This document shows positions 1-12,300 of a stretch of 64,000 nucleotides of DNA, in pieces. The stretch covers positions 16,919 to 80,918 of the forward strand of contig MSJI02000005.1 of assembly GCA_001931905.2 (NCBI GenBank), written 5' to 3'. The notes under the pieces were generated by a model. It saw only the letters and a program-made list of their open reading frames with translations, did no database searches and was not told where the DNA came from. A program made the position numbers and the translations under genes. Positions within the stretch are counted from its first letter, which is position 1. Every line of letters begins with the position of its first letter. This DNA comes from Cladosporium sp. IMV 00045 (taxonomy: Eukaryota > Ascomycota > Dothideomycetes > Cladosporiales > Cladosporiaceae).

Positions 1-1545
1 GTGAACAGAAGGCCAGAGCATGTGCTTAGGGCCTGGCAAATCAGGATTGGCATTGCGATCGAGTAGTAGCTGGACGAGATCGATGCGGTTCGCATTGATC
101 GCTTTGAACAAGGCTGTCTCACCATGCTGGTTTTTGCCGTTCGGATCGGTACCAAATTTGAGCATCATCTCAACGATGTTGATGTCTGTGGATGACTCCA
201 TAGCGTGAATGAATGGAGTGTTCCCGTTTGCCATCAGGAGGTCAGGCCGTGCTCCGTGCTCAAGGAACAATTTTGCGAAGTGAGATCTGCCCTCCTGGAG
301 AGAAGCTGCGAATGGAGTATCTTTGTTTTGGCCGGCGCTCAGGTTGGGATCTGCACCATACTTCAAGAGCATCTGCGCTCCTTCGAGGAACAATACTTCG
401 GTTGCGGTGTAGAGTGGTGTAAGGTTGTGCTGGTCCTTTGCATTGGGGTTGGCTCCGAACAGTAACAGAAGTCGTGCAGCATCCAGGTCGTAGGTGGAGA
501 TTGCGAGACGTAGCAAGCTCTCGTCATGCTCGCCGTCCACCGGAACCCCAACGTCGAGAAGTCTCTCCATCGTTGCATGATCCCTTGCTCTTACCGCATC
601 GACCAGCGCGGCCTTTTGGACGGGCGAAGGTATACTCTTAGATCGAGGCGACCAACGTGGCGCTGCTCTTGAATCCACAGTCGGTCTTGCAGTATGATTT
701 GATGTGACGCTATTGACATCCCGTCTGCTGGAAGAATCATCCCAATATCTCAATGACTGATTCGACATTGTCGACAATGACACGCGATCGTCGCTTTGAC
801 GCGGGATGGGCGCTCCATTGGTGCTCCGTTGCGACGCCTTCAGCTCAAGGGTATCATGAGTAGGGAACAGAGATAACGAGTGCTCTTGCATGGGCGACAA
901 CAGGCTGTCTGTGGCCGTGTGTTGAGAGTCTGTCTGGCTTGGGCTTGACGAATGCGTGTCCCGGCGATTTGGGCCTGTCTGTGCAGGGAGCTTTGGAGGC
1001 GACAAGTTTGCCAGTCGGCTCTCGAAGACTGCAATAAGAGCGGTGTACCCAATTCCGTTCGAGTTGTCCAGGTCCTCATTTCTTACGTCTGTGGGCATCG
1101 TAGCTAACGCAATTCTCAAACTCTCCTTGTCTTGAGTCAAGGCCTTCCTGAGTTTGTCAATCCCTGAAGCAGTGCCCATGTTGCGGAAGCCGTTCCCCAG
1201 CCTGCTGATGCCGTGCTTGTCCTCGCTTTTCAGTTTCCTCTTGATCAACTGGCTCACGACAGTGAAGGAAGAGGAGACCCGCCGCAAACGCTCGAGGAGA
1301 TCGGCGACATTGTCGGTTGATGGCCGTGACGTGGCCTTTCCTGCCGCAAGCTCAGAGACTCCATTCTGGACTCTGAAGAGAATCCGGCTGGTGTCCAGGA
1401 AGTCAATGGCAAGGTTCTCGAATGCCGCGTCCTGCGTCTTCACGGCACCGAGGTAGTCCAACAAGTGGATGGCAATGGAATTGCCGAGGGAGATAGTGCT
1501 CGTACAAAGCTTGAGATGCGGACCAAATTTGATGTCGATACCCAT
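1..1545 (-). CDS. Ankyrin-repeat protein, copy 1 (5' part, runs off window)
   Basis: The frame is open from the ATG at 1543-1545 to the left edge: 515 codons, and I checked every triplet for stops and found none. No in-frame ATG occurs upstream before a stop at about 1624, which fixes this start and also decides the start in copy 2. It matches residues 1-515 of the copy-2 protein without indels: a helical N-terminal region (about 1-180), a Ser/Pro-rich linker, then the first ankyrin repeats with GANPN/GADPN turns. The missing 3' half should lie left of the window. Role unknown; ankyrin repeats bind other proteins. Confidence 0.88.
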   Translation of the reverse strand, partial: MGIDIKFGPHLKLCTSTISLGNSIAIHLLDYLGAVKTQDAAFENLAIDFLDTSRILFRVQNGVSELAAGKATSRPSTDNVADLLERLRRVSSSFTVVSQLIKRKLKSEDKHGISRLGNGFRNMGTASGIDKLRKALTQDKESLRIALATMPTDVRNEDLDNSNGIGYTALIAVFESRLANLSPPKLPAQTGPNRRDTHSSSPSQTDSQHTATDSLLSPMQEHSLSLFPTHDTLELKASQRSTNGAPIPRQSDDRVSLSTMSNQSLRYWDDSSSRRDVNSVTSNHTARPTVDSRAAPRWSPRSKSIPSPVQKAALVDAVRARDHATMERLLDVGVPVDGEHDESLLRLAISTYDLDAARLLLLFGANPNAKDQHNLTPLYTATEVLFLEGAQMLLKYGADPNLSAGQNKDTPFAASLQEGRSHFAKLFLEHGARPDLLMANGNTPFIHAMESSTDINIVEMMLKFGTDPNGKNQHGETALFKAINANRIDLVQLLLDRNANPDLPGPKHMLWPSVH

Positions 1546-2469
1546 GGCATAGAATGTTCTGAGGGAAAGAAAAGTCGTGTTACACAAAAGGAGGCGCACG
1601 AATGCGCCTGACCGGCAGCACGATTAAATACGCGTGTCATTCTCGGTGTCCAACACCGTAGGAATCGAGACCGCGCCACTACATTTCCCGCAAGCAACCT
1701 GAAGACCAAGGAACCCTTGTTTCACGTGTGTGCATTGCCGAGATTGGGAGAGAGATCCTTCTTCACGCCGGAGTCTTGCGAGTTCTGGGCAGCGGATGGG
1801 TGAGTGAGGAGAAGCCAAAATCAAGGGATATGCATGATCTCTATGGGCGGGGCCCGGCGGCCCGTCTTGGTGGTGTCGATAGTGAACAATCATGTGCCTG
1901 AAGAAAGCGCCACTCCCTTCGAATCCGGGTACGTGGACTGAAAGCCCTATGATGGTGCCTGAATCGTGCCGTGTGAAGTCTCGGATCAGGCCGTGCAAGG
2001 TCGATCTCAATTGTCGATGATCCTCCAAGAGCCGGATTCCCCACGTGAAGATTTCCCTTCGCCTGAAGATTAATAGGTTAGCATCTGTGACCTGCCCGAG
2101 CTACTTCAAAGACTTGGCCGATCAGCTGGTGGTGGCTTGTTGTACCTTTCGCGTGAGTTATGTCCGGGTGCAGACACCTCGCTTACTACGTTTCGACCTG
2201 TCGACTTCTCCCCGTGGGACGCCACCTCAAGTCTTGTTAGGGCAACGTTCCAGGCCCACAACTATTTACAAAGTTACCCATGGATGGCTCAGTAATGTCA
2301 ACAGTAGAAACTCGCGCTGCGGAACGAAAAGCTTCGTTGCGATCTCGACTCTAATAGCGTGAAGACTTAAGCAACACGGAGAGAATGAATCTTCGTATTT
2401 TCCTCAAAGTCTATCCTAACTGTCAAACTCGCATTGATTGTTCTGCAAGGAAGATACATGTATGTACAC
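1546..2469. other. Intergenic, ankyrin 5' side
   Basis: Lies between the ankyrin start and the 3' end of the secreted-protein remnant, both on the minus strand, so it should hold the ankyrin promoter. It is alignable to 26501-27412 with several small indels. Short ORFs on both strands are not kept in copy 2. No gene or RNA seen. Confidence 0.6.
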
Positions 2470-3857
2470 CTAGTAGTCGTCGAAACCGATCCAGCACCGG
2501 ATACCGAGGTAATTCTTGGTGTGACCTGCACTCCCCGCCCAATGGGTGCCAGTCACAACAACAGCGTTCTTATTTTGAATAGCATCGGACATACATGCGT
2601 AATTGTATCTCCAGCAGTCTTGTGTGTTGGCGTAGCCTCTCTGTGTGATTGAATTATGGTTACATGATGCCGAAAAGGAGCAATATGGGGAACCTTATCC
2701 GGGATGGTACTTACCGAGCCGTTCATGTCAATATTGTATGATCCGCCACAGTTGATATCGGTCCAACCCCTGTACCACGCCTCATGCACGCACATCTCTT
2801 TCATCATCTTATCGTCGACTAGTTCCGGCAAGTCTTTGCCGTCTTTGCCCTTGCTGCTTTTGTCCTCGCGGGTCTTCCAGACATTGCACTCCCAGTTTGG
2901 TGACTTCGTTGCCACTCTCTCATGGATTGGCTGCAAACTGAACTCCAATCCCGACGGGCTTTTAGTGCGACGTCCACCCCACTTGAGATTGAACTGGTTC
3001 AGCCTTTCGTCAGCATCGCAGCCATCGAGAATCTTGTCGCGGAGGTTGAAGATGCAAGTGTCTCTGCTTGGAGGGTCGATCCCTTTGTAGCTGACAGAGA
3101 TTTCGAGTGAGTCCCGACCGTCGTCGCCATCTGTGTACTCTCTTACAGCCGCATCATCTTCGAAGTCCAGGCTGCAGAACTCTTCAATGCGCTTTGCTGC
3201 AACATCGCGACCGACCCATCTCCACTTGGATGTATCTTTGCGAACGGAGTCGTCTGATTTGAAGCAGGTCTGCTCCACGGTCTGTTCTTCCACTTCCTCC
3301 GTACCGCCGCCAATCATAAGCTCATCCAAAGCACTGAGACGCTTGTCTATCTCTTCGATGGGGTATGCGTTGTCTTCTTCGTCGTCATCCACGAAGCAAG
3401 GACCTCTACACTCGTTACCATTTGCGTCGATTTGAGATAAAGTAGATGACTTATCCTTGGTATAAGCCCTCAACGCCCTTGCATTCACCATTGCCGCTGG
3501 TTTTGCCGAGCTTGTCACCTCCGCAAAGGCTACAGAATGGTTGCTGGATGCTGTACTCCTCCCAGCATTCGTCTTCTTCTTCGTCTTCATCTTCCGATCG
3601 AGAAGGCTGCTCGTCAAGGAACTTCTTGGGAATCACCATGGTGCCGTCTTCGGCGATCGAGATTCTTCCAACATGGTCTGCAAATGTCATCCAGGTGGCG
3701 AACTCTGTCAGACTTCCACGAGCTTCGGCGTCAAGGCCTTTGAACATGACCAACTTCTCTGAGTATTCTTCGACTTCCCCGAATGTCTCAATGAGCAGCT
3801 GGTTCTTTGGCTTGGGAAAGAAGCCGGGGCCAACATACTGCATGACAGCCAAATTGC
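2470..3857 (-). pseudogene. Secreted Cys-rich protein, copy 1: 5'-deleted remnant (exons 3-5)
   Basis: Only the equivalents of exons 3 (3455-3857), 4 (2715-3405) and 5 (2470-2640) of the copy-2 gene remain. Exons 1-2, with the signal peptide and promoter, are absent: homology stops at 3888 and resumes at 3897 with sequence that lies 1.6 kb further on in copy 2. The donor after exon 3 reads AT instead of GT on the minus strand (mutated base at 3454), so intron 3 could not be spliced normally. The first Cys of exon 4 is changed to Gly. Exons 4 and 5 themselves stay open. Three independent lesions make a pseudogene the best call; a shorter product from a new promoter cannot be excluded. Confidence 0.85.
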
Positions 3858-4327
3858 CTAGAACACACGATTGTCAGACGTCAAGCCAGGCCATCAAGGC
3901 CATAAGGGTAGACATGCAATTTGGTAGCAGCTTCACAATTGGGTTTCGCTCTTGTCGTCGCTATAGCCATGCGCTCACTCTGAGAAATGCAACGTTGACA
4001 GGGGCTCAACTGAATGCCTTATGTGTACCTAGTCGAAGAAAACGAGCACAGAACCGTAACACGAGGAGTTGTGAACGATGGATTGCAAACCTTGCCAGGC
4101 CGCAATTTGACCTCAAGACCAGTTTGGACCTGATTGAAGCTGACTATCGTACAGGAGGTCTCTGGCGTGGGACGGTTGGACATCTAAGGCACAGACTGTG
4201 CTATATATCACGGCATTTTTCCCAGGTGCTCGAAACAAGTTGTGAAAGACACCCGCACTCTTTACAGTTCATACTACCCAACTGCCTTCGATCATTATCC
4301 CGATTCCTTTCTCTCTTTCATTGCACC
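3858..4327. other. Intergenic, metalloprotease 5' side, copy 1
   Basis: The first ~30 nt are intron sequence of the broken secreted-protein gene. After the deletion junction at 3889-3896 the sequence matches 30439-30867, the proximal promoter of the copy-2 metalloprotease. A TATA-like element is at 4202-4208. Confidence 0.8.
4202..4208 (+). promoter_or_regulatory. TATA-like element of metalloprotease, copy 1
   Basis: tatatat lies 126 nt upstream of the ATG and is kept at 30744-30750 in copy 2 (124 nt upstream) in flanks that otherwise differ by several substitutions. Promoter function is inferred from position and conservation. Confidence 0.5.
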
Positions 4328-5717
4328 ATGCGATCGCAAAAGGTATCCACCTTTGCCACATGGCTCGCCTTCATCGCTGTACCTGTCGCAGCGGTACCTA
4401 CATGGTGGGTTGACAAAAGCTGCGCAGCCTACTGGCCTGATGCTGAGGTACAAGGCGACGGCATGTCATCTGCCACCTTTGATAAGCTCATGGCAGAGGT
4501 GGTTTCCTCGGTCAAGATGGGCTACAAACGCATGTCGTCACAGAAAAGCAAGGAATCTGCTGCTCATGAGATCTACGAAGCTCTGTTCAAGCACACGGCA
4601 GGCCAACCTCTTCCGCCGCCTGAAGATGGCTCGAACGAAGATGCGGAATATTGGGACGAGTTCATCAGTAAGCAACTGTAAATGGCGTTTCCTTAATCAT
4701 GACATTCCTAACGATCGCATAGACAAAATCTGGGGCCAAGAGTCGAACTCAATGCAGCAATGGCAGAAAGCAGACGTCCGTAATGGGCGCCCGAGTTCCG
4801 ACCTGCGCATTTACTGCGATAACGACGAGCGTTTCCATGAGATGGACCCGAAAGATGAGCCCAAGGGTCTGCCAACGAGCAAGGAACGCCACCAAGATGA
4901 GAAGTACTACGTTGACAGCATCAACAAGATCAAAGTCAAGGGTCTTCCGGCCTGTCATGGAAACGCAGTGCGAACAGACGGTTATGTAGCAATGGCTGCG
5001 ACCTCTGGTGGCAAGAGCGGAGTTCTATACAGAGAAGCTCCTTTCGAGTCCTTCAGCCGAGTCTCGGTAACCGTAAGTTATATACACGATTCGGGAAGCA
5101 TACTGCTGTTAGGCCGAGAGCTAACCAACCACATGAGATTTGCGATCACTTACTGAAAAGAAGAACCGCCACGATCTCATGAGCAGTTTACCTGAAGGAT
5201 ATGGCTTTCCACCTCGAAAGGCCGAGCCGCATATCGACCAGCTTCGGGTGTTCACCAGCATGACGATGCTTCACGAGATGCATCACCACTCGTTCTACAA
5301 AAGTGAGTTAAAACCATTAGTGCCTGATCTGCGAGCCGCTAATTGACACACTATTCTCTCCAGAGTCCGATCATGCATACGATTGGAAGCCATCCGTCGC
5401 CCTTGTGAAGGAGAAAGCGGTCAACAACGCCGACAGTATGTCTTCTTGCAATTTTGCCTCCCGTTACTGGAAGTTTTGCTGACAGAACAACAACAGGCTA
5501 CTCCATGTTCGGCGTTGCGATGCGAGGTCTTGATCAAGGATTCAAGGTTGACGTGAAGACCGGCAACTGGAAGAAGAGCATTGGGAGCATCCCAAAGACG
5601 GGAATCACGAAACGCGGAAACGCCGGCAAGGCGAAGGTGGCGCCTCGTCTCGCGTGCAGAGACAGCGGCATCGCTGGCACCGATGATAGGATGTGCAGTG
5701 GTTTACTGCTTAGTTGA
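4328..5717 (+). pseudogene. Secreted HExxH metalloprotease, copy 1: frameshifted
   Basis: Same five-exon layout as copy 2: exons 4328-4667, 4723-5072, 5138-5302, 5364-5435 and 5497-5717, all with GT-AG borders. Exon 3 is 165 nt instead of 166. One A/G is missing in the run at about 5157-5162, where copy 1 has ctgaaaagaagaacc and copy 2 ctgaagaagaagaacc. Read on, the frame meets TGA at 5180-5182, giving about 244 residues and losing the HEMHH zinc motif encoded about 40 codons later. A second 1-nt loss near the 3' end (about 5696) changes the C-terminus. The signal peptide and first two exons stay open, so decay is recent. A sequencing error is the alternative, but two separate indels in one gene argue against it. 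Confidence 0.8.
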
Positions 5718-6331
5718 TATAATCCCATCGAGCAAGTAGGAATAGTTGTTTGGGGGAACGCGAGTTTAGACATGTGCGAATTTAGTATCAAGGTGTTCAG
5801 CAATCGAACAAAGTCCTCAGAATCGATGAAACAGGATCAGCCAAGAGTTGAATGCATATACATAGTCAAGAAACACTGTGCTACTGTGAAGGTTGCGAAA
5901 AGAGATATAGCGTGGCATCGCGCACAGACCTCAGTCCCGGGTCCCCCAAGAGCTGTCCGGGGTTAGAGTCTGTGCGTTTTCTCAGGAAGCGTTAGTGAAC
6001 GTTGCACGACGTCCAACTGACACCAAAAAGACGAAAACAGCACTCGGTTTGGAGGGAATATTATGATCTGTCATCTCAAAATATTCCACAGTACGAGTCT
6101 GGTCAGGCATACCTCGGACCACGGTTGACCACCCACCCCAACCTTGAGGGAACATTCAACTTTCATACAGTTCTCATACGGTCAAATGCTCGAAGCAAAT
6201 GGTATCAAGACACGAGAATTAACCCATTTTAAGATGCTGGACAACCGCTAGTCACACAGAGTATAAAGCAAAAATCAAACAGCCTGCTCGCCAAACGCCA
6301 CGAATATGCGCTATTTTCCATCAACCCCCCA
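5718..6331. other. Convergent 3' intergenic with copy-1-specific segment
   Basis: Separates the 3' ends of the metalloprotease (+) and UTP20 (-). It is 614 nt against 346 nt in copy 2. The difference is the segment at about 5875-6164, where copy 2 has only about 24 nt. No coding signal seen. Confidence 0.8.
5921..5976. repeat. Imperfect inverted repeat in copy-1-only segment
   Basis: Arms 5921-5940 and 5957-5976 (starting cgcacagac and ending gtctgtgcg) pair at 15 of 20 positions around a 16-nt loop. It lies inside the ~290 nt that copy 2 lacks, so it could be part of an inserted element or simply lost from copy 2. Confidence 0.6.
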
Positions 6332-9300
6332 CTACCATCCTCTCCTCTTACCCCTCTCCTCAGCACCCTTCTCCTTCATCCTAGCCTTCTTAGCATCAAA
6401 CTTCTTCTTCTTGTCCTTGGCCCACTTCTCCGGCTCACTGACAGCCTCAATGCGTCTCTTCCTCCTACGCTCATCACGTTTCTCCATCGCAGCCTTCTTC
6501 TCTTTGCTCATCTCGGAAACGAAAGCCTCGGAGCCGAGCTTTTTCTGCAGAACATCGAGAGTTTCACGCGCGAGGTTAGACAGAGCGACGTACGCTTCGC
6601 CGGGCGGCTGGACAATCGAGGGGTCTGTCAGGCTGTATAGCGGGCGGATGAGCGTGGCGATGTTGGGGAGTGGTGCGGAGAGGTGGTTGAGCAGGGCAGT
6701 CTGGCACTGCAGCGCTGCCGTGCGAGTGAAGACTGGTGTGTTCTCACGGCGCACGACGGCAGACAGACGGGAGAGCAGGTAGCCGATGGCTGTGGTGTCC
6801 TGGCCGCTTTCTTTGTCTACCTCTTCGATCTCGTCTTCTTCGGCGTCCTCGTCTTCCGAGCGCCCTTTCCATTGCATACCATTCGCAGAGAAGGCGCGAC
6901 CAAGGAAAACCAGATTGCGTACGGTGTGAGTGACGGCTTCGCTGCCTTCCGTCTTGCTGTAACGCAATACGCGCAAATTGACAGCACAGGCGGACCTGAG
7001 CTCTTCGGTGCCAAGTTCCAGTCCGCCAGAGGCACGAAGAGGCAGAGTTGCCAGACCACGTTCGGTCTTTGATGTAGTGCTGGCAGCGTCGTTGAAGAGC
7101 ATTCCCTGCAGCTTGGCAGCAATCTCTTGGGCATCCACAACAGGCACAGTGGATCGCTTCTGAACGCTTGACCACAGACCCGAGTGTTTCTTGGCGAAGG
7201 CACGTTCTGGGTGAACCTCACAAATGGCAGTAAAGAGATCAAGGGCGGAGATGAGAAACTGGCGCTCTCCCACGGACTCGACGTCAATCTCAGTCGCAAG
7301 AATCGTGTCAAGCTCATCGAGAAGTCCATTGACAATTTTGTCGGTGGGCTTGCTGGATCGCACAAACAGGGCCCAGCACTGGAGCGCTGCCTTTCTGATT
7401 GCGATCTTCTTGTCGGCGCTGGACCACTTCTTCACAGTATCTTTCAGCGTCTTTTCGCGCTCCTCATCAGCGGTCTCGAACACTTTGCCGATGAGCACAC
7501 CGGCCATATCCCTGCAAGACTTGTCGGTATCGGAACTAAGTCTGGGAATGAGCCCGACGAAGAAAGTCAACAGCAAAGGTTGAATGGTCTCCTCACCTAC
7601 TTTGCCGAGCAGGGTATGCAGAACTTCCATCACACTGTGGCGACCAGCGACATGCTCATAATCCAAGTTCTTGACCAAGAAGCTCGTCGTCTTGGTCCAG
7701 CGATCCTTTCCTTGCGGATAATCCAGCACAAACTGGACGTAAGCGCTGCGAGCGCTTTGGCGAACAGATGCGTCAGGGTTAGTGATCATCATTCGAGCGA
7801 CCTCGTCCATCACTTCGTAGACTTCGGTGATGACAATCTTGCGTCCGACCACGGCGCGAAGGAAGCGGAAGAGGATGCCCTGCCTGTCTGGCTCGTCGAG
7901 ATCCTGCTTGAGCGTCTTGAGCAGGACTGCAATGTCGTTTTCTTTGACCTTGACAGATCGCTTCTCGCGTAGAATGGCAGTAACAAGATCAAGACCAGCT
8001 TTGGCGGAATCGGTCGTGCTGTTGGGCGACGCTTTGATCATGGCGACTGCTTCCTTGAGGTAGACGGGAGCGTTTGCCTCAATCGCAGGTAAAGGCACGC
8101 GAATAATAGTCGTGACTAGTTTAGCAGCTGCCACCTTAACTTCTTCTTGTCCGCCGACAATCGCATCGCCGACAATCGGAAGGTAGCCAGACATGTTGGC
8201 GGGAGTTTGCAGATCCTCGTGGCGGCGAACGACCTTTCGGACGAGGTTCAGCGCGAAACTCGACAGCTTGAACAAATACGAAGTGGTTGCGCCCTTGCGG
8301 TTGGCCTTGTGCTCCGACGCGATGAGGTACCTGCTGACCCTGTAATCTTCCTCTGCGGATTGAGCTGCTGGCGCTGCTTCCTGGGCGTACACTTGTCGGA
8401 CCATTTCATGACAGAAGATCAGCATGTCTCTCGAGTCGGAAGACGGATTCTGGTCGACACCCTTCCTCACTCGCACAAGCAAGTCATCGATCTTTTTGAC
8501 CATCTTGGAATCCAGTCTCTCAGAAAGCATGGATCGAATGGGCAACATGAGCTGGCCGAGGTGAGGAATGGAGGCAGAGCGGGCAAGGATCTCAGTGGTG
8601 TCGTAACTCTTGCTGCTCTTGATCTCCTTCATGCTTGTCGTGTACTCTTCTGCCTCCTTCTCTTGGCCAGTAACGCCAAAGATGTCATCCATGACGACTG
8701 CCATCATATCAGGCAGACAGTAGTCAAGATCACCTGGCTTGAATTGGTCGGCGTTCGTGACAAGCAGGTAATGAACCGTGAAAGACAAGACGTGCAGTTG
8801 GTAGCCACGCTGAAGCGCACTGCGAAGTTCCTTGAGCATGAAGTTCAAATAAGTCGGACCAACAAGTCGTAGGATGGTCGAGAAGGTGCGGCGTGTCTGT
8901 TCTCGCGCTTCCAGGTCACGACTCTTGAGGATGTGCGAGATATCAGTGAGGGTCGGCGCAAGCCTGTTGACGAACTCATTTTCAGGAAGGAGGCGGAGAA
9001 GCTTGGCGATCGACACGGCCACAGTAACACGCCGGTCGACTGTTGACTCGTCCTTGCGATGCAGGTATTCTGACAGGGGAGGCAGGAATTCGTCCATGAT
9101 GACTCGCTGCCTGTTCACGCGAGAAGCTTCCTGCTCATCCATAGCCATCGAAGTCTCTTGCAGATTATTCATCCTCGCGGTCAGACCGTCGACCAAGGCG
9201 CTAATTAGTCGTAGTACCACTTTCTCTTGGTCTGGGTTCTTTTTCAGCTGGCCGAAATAGCGCTTCATGACCGATCGATAGTCCGACCATTTCAAGTTCT

Positions 9301-12300
9301 TCGCAAGAGAGCCAATCGCAATGACAGTTTGGTCTGACAACGTGCGAGCTGCATCTCCCTCAGCTTGGTCAAAAATAAATTGCTCCAACAGAGGAAGGAA
9401 GATACGGCTGACATTCTGTGACTTCAACTTGGGCTCCTCGATCAAGCGGCGCAGGGCTCGCAGGCGGCGATGTTGCTGGATGTTGAGAATGTTGGTGAAG
9501 AAAGATGCCTCTTCATCGCCATCGACACACAGGCCTGCCATGTCCGTGACTTCGCTCCACTCAGTGCAGTTCTCTACGAGGCGACCAAGTAAGCGGAGAT
9601 ACTCAGCACGCACCAGCTCAGAAGGCTCCTTCACTCCACGCTGAATAGCTGGGAACAGGTCGCTCTTGATCAAGTCAAGATTTCCACTTTTGCCGGAAGC
9701 GATGATAAGGAGCTCGAGCGCACGAGCAGCGCTAGATCGGTTCACTGTGTCGTCTTCGTCGCGGATGAAAAGCATGCAGTTGTGCATCAGGGGTAGCCAT
9801 TGCTCATTGGTAAACTTTTCCGCGTTCTCGTAGATCCTAGTGAAACCAGCCTCCTTGCGATCATGATCGGGTTCATTCAGCCTGGTCGAGTCAAGAGCAT
9901 TGATCTCCTCGCAAATATCGGCGCTTTCTGAAAGGGCTTCATCTCCCTTGCAAAGCTTGACGAGGGCAGTGGAGAACAGCGTACGACTTTCCAGATCACG
10001 CAAACGAGAGAACAACCCGGAGATAGATTCATAGACCGTTTTGGGAGGCGCTGTCTGACCCATGGTGTCCAGCAAGGGCATCATTGTACGGACCAAGCCA
10101 GCCTTGACGGAGGGATGCACGAAGTTGCCAGGTTGACGCAAGAGGTTGGCGCAAACCTGGATGATTTCTTCTGCTTGAGTTGGATCGGTGATGCGACCAG
10201 CAAGCTTGGTAGTGCTCTTGACGCAGACAGACAAGAGGTCGCTAGCGGGTTGCTGTAGACTCAAGATGCTGGAGATGCTTGCAACAAACGCCGAGACATA
10301 AGGCTGGAAAGCAGTCGTGATCGCAGTATTGAGAACGAGGTTGTCGAGGATGTCTCGTAGGATGAAGATCTTCACATCTTTCTGTGCGCCAGCATGTCCT
10401 AACAGTTCCGCGACCGCAGAGAGGATACGCTTGTCTTCGAAAAGATGTTTGGAGTAAGTGGCGGACTTGCTCCATGCCGCGAAAATCCGGAGCATCGACG
10501 AAACGCCTTGCAAGTTCTCCGGCACAAAGTTGTTGAGGCGTGGCGAGATCAAATCGGTCACCGTAATCTTGCCTTGTGCGGATAGGTCGAGATCTTCGGT
10601 ATCGACAAAGATCTTGACAAGACACTGCAAACCAGTCTGGCGGATGGTCCTGAGCAAGGAGGCATTTTCAACTTCGCTCTTCTCCGCAGTATCTAGCTTT
10701 TGTGTTGCGTGGACCGTACACAAGAGCGCCGTGTCCGCCAACTTCACCGCATACGGCTCCAACCCAGAACCCAGAGTCTCGAGCATGTCGTTGATCATAT
10801 TGATCATACCGACCTGCTGGCGAAGTGGCATTGTGAGATTTCCGGAAGAGACCGCTCCATCCTCGTTCTTGGTCTTCGCAACAGCGATGTCAATGAAATC
10901 TGCCAGGACCTCAGTTTCGAATCGTGAAAGGGCAATGAAGATAGCCTTGCGGCGAGCGTTTTGGTTGTCCTTTGCACCGCCGACCGCTCTTCCGTACAGC
11001 AGTCTGAGCAGCACAGGCATGACAGCAGCGTGATCCGCCGGTTTCAGCGCATCGTCGCCTTCGCCTTGCAGAAAGACTGAAAGCTCCTCGCGGAATCTCG
11101 CATCGTCCAAGAAGTTCGTTAGGCGCTCTTGGTAACGTCTCAGGGCGGGCTCTTTCCAAGCCAAAATCGCTTGAAGTGCCGATCTTTGAATCTCTACATC
11201 ACCATTGGCGCACAAATTCAGCAGTGCTTCGTGGACCTCTGAAGCTTTGTACAAAACTCGAGGGTTGTTGAATTTGGCCACGACCGCAAGCATTGCTTTC
11301 TGATCTTTCCGTACCCATCGCTCGCTGTCCGAAGATTGCTGTTCCTCTTCGCCGGATCCAGCCCATTGGAGAAGAATGGGGATAAGCAAGCGAGATCTCT
11401 TCTCTGCAAGATGGGGGCTTCGGTCCAAGACCTTCAGAGCCTGTGTCCTCGTAGTTTCGGTGTTGGCCGTAAGGCGGGTATGTTCGATTCGGAACGATGC
11501 CTCGGGTTGAGGATAGCCACCATACGGCTCTTCGAACACTTGCTTGGCCATCGCATCGATTTTGGCACGATTTGAACACTCAAAATCGGATGAAATATGG
11601 GCTGCCTCCGATTCAAGGCTTATGGGTTGACATTGGAAGCTCTTCTCGTTGTGATCTTTGAGTCCCTCCAACCAAGATTGAGTGATCGCGACGATCGCCT
11701 CTTCACCCACAAAATCCTGACACATGACTGACAGGCCTTCAATGGCATCTGACCATGCTTGAGAAAGTCTCACGTGAAGGAGACCAAAGCAAAAAGTGGG
11801 CATCGCTTTCTTCATGACGTTGTCAGAACCGATGTTCTTGTACGCTGCGGACAGCCGACGAATGTTCATCGATACACTCCTGCTGGTCTCAATGTTCAGA
11901 GGCGTTGATTCGATCAGGATGGCAATACTGAGTGTTTCCGGAACTTCCTGGCCTTTACGTCTGTAGACTGCTTCCAGAATGTCCAGGCAGTCTGATCGAA
12001 GCTGGTGAGATGGCAAGGCCAGAGATTGAACAAGTGTGTCCACAAGCGGATCGATGTGCGTGTCCGAGAAATCAAGGTCTTCTTTACTCTTGACCAGTTT
12101 TAACATGCTTGACCAAAACGGAACGAGACCAAAGGCGTGAGCGCTGGAGGCGCAAAGCGAGGGCCATAGTTGAGCTAAAGGTGAAGAGCCATTGACCGCA
12201 GCTGATAAAGCATTGCCCAAGCTGAAATCAATCAAAGACGAGTTCTCTGTTTCCTTGGATCCCTTGAGGCCAAGTTCCAGTATGCGGCCGAGACATTCTT

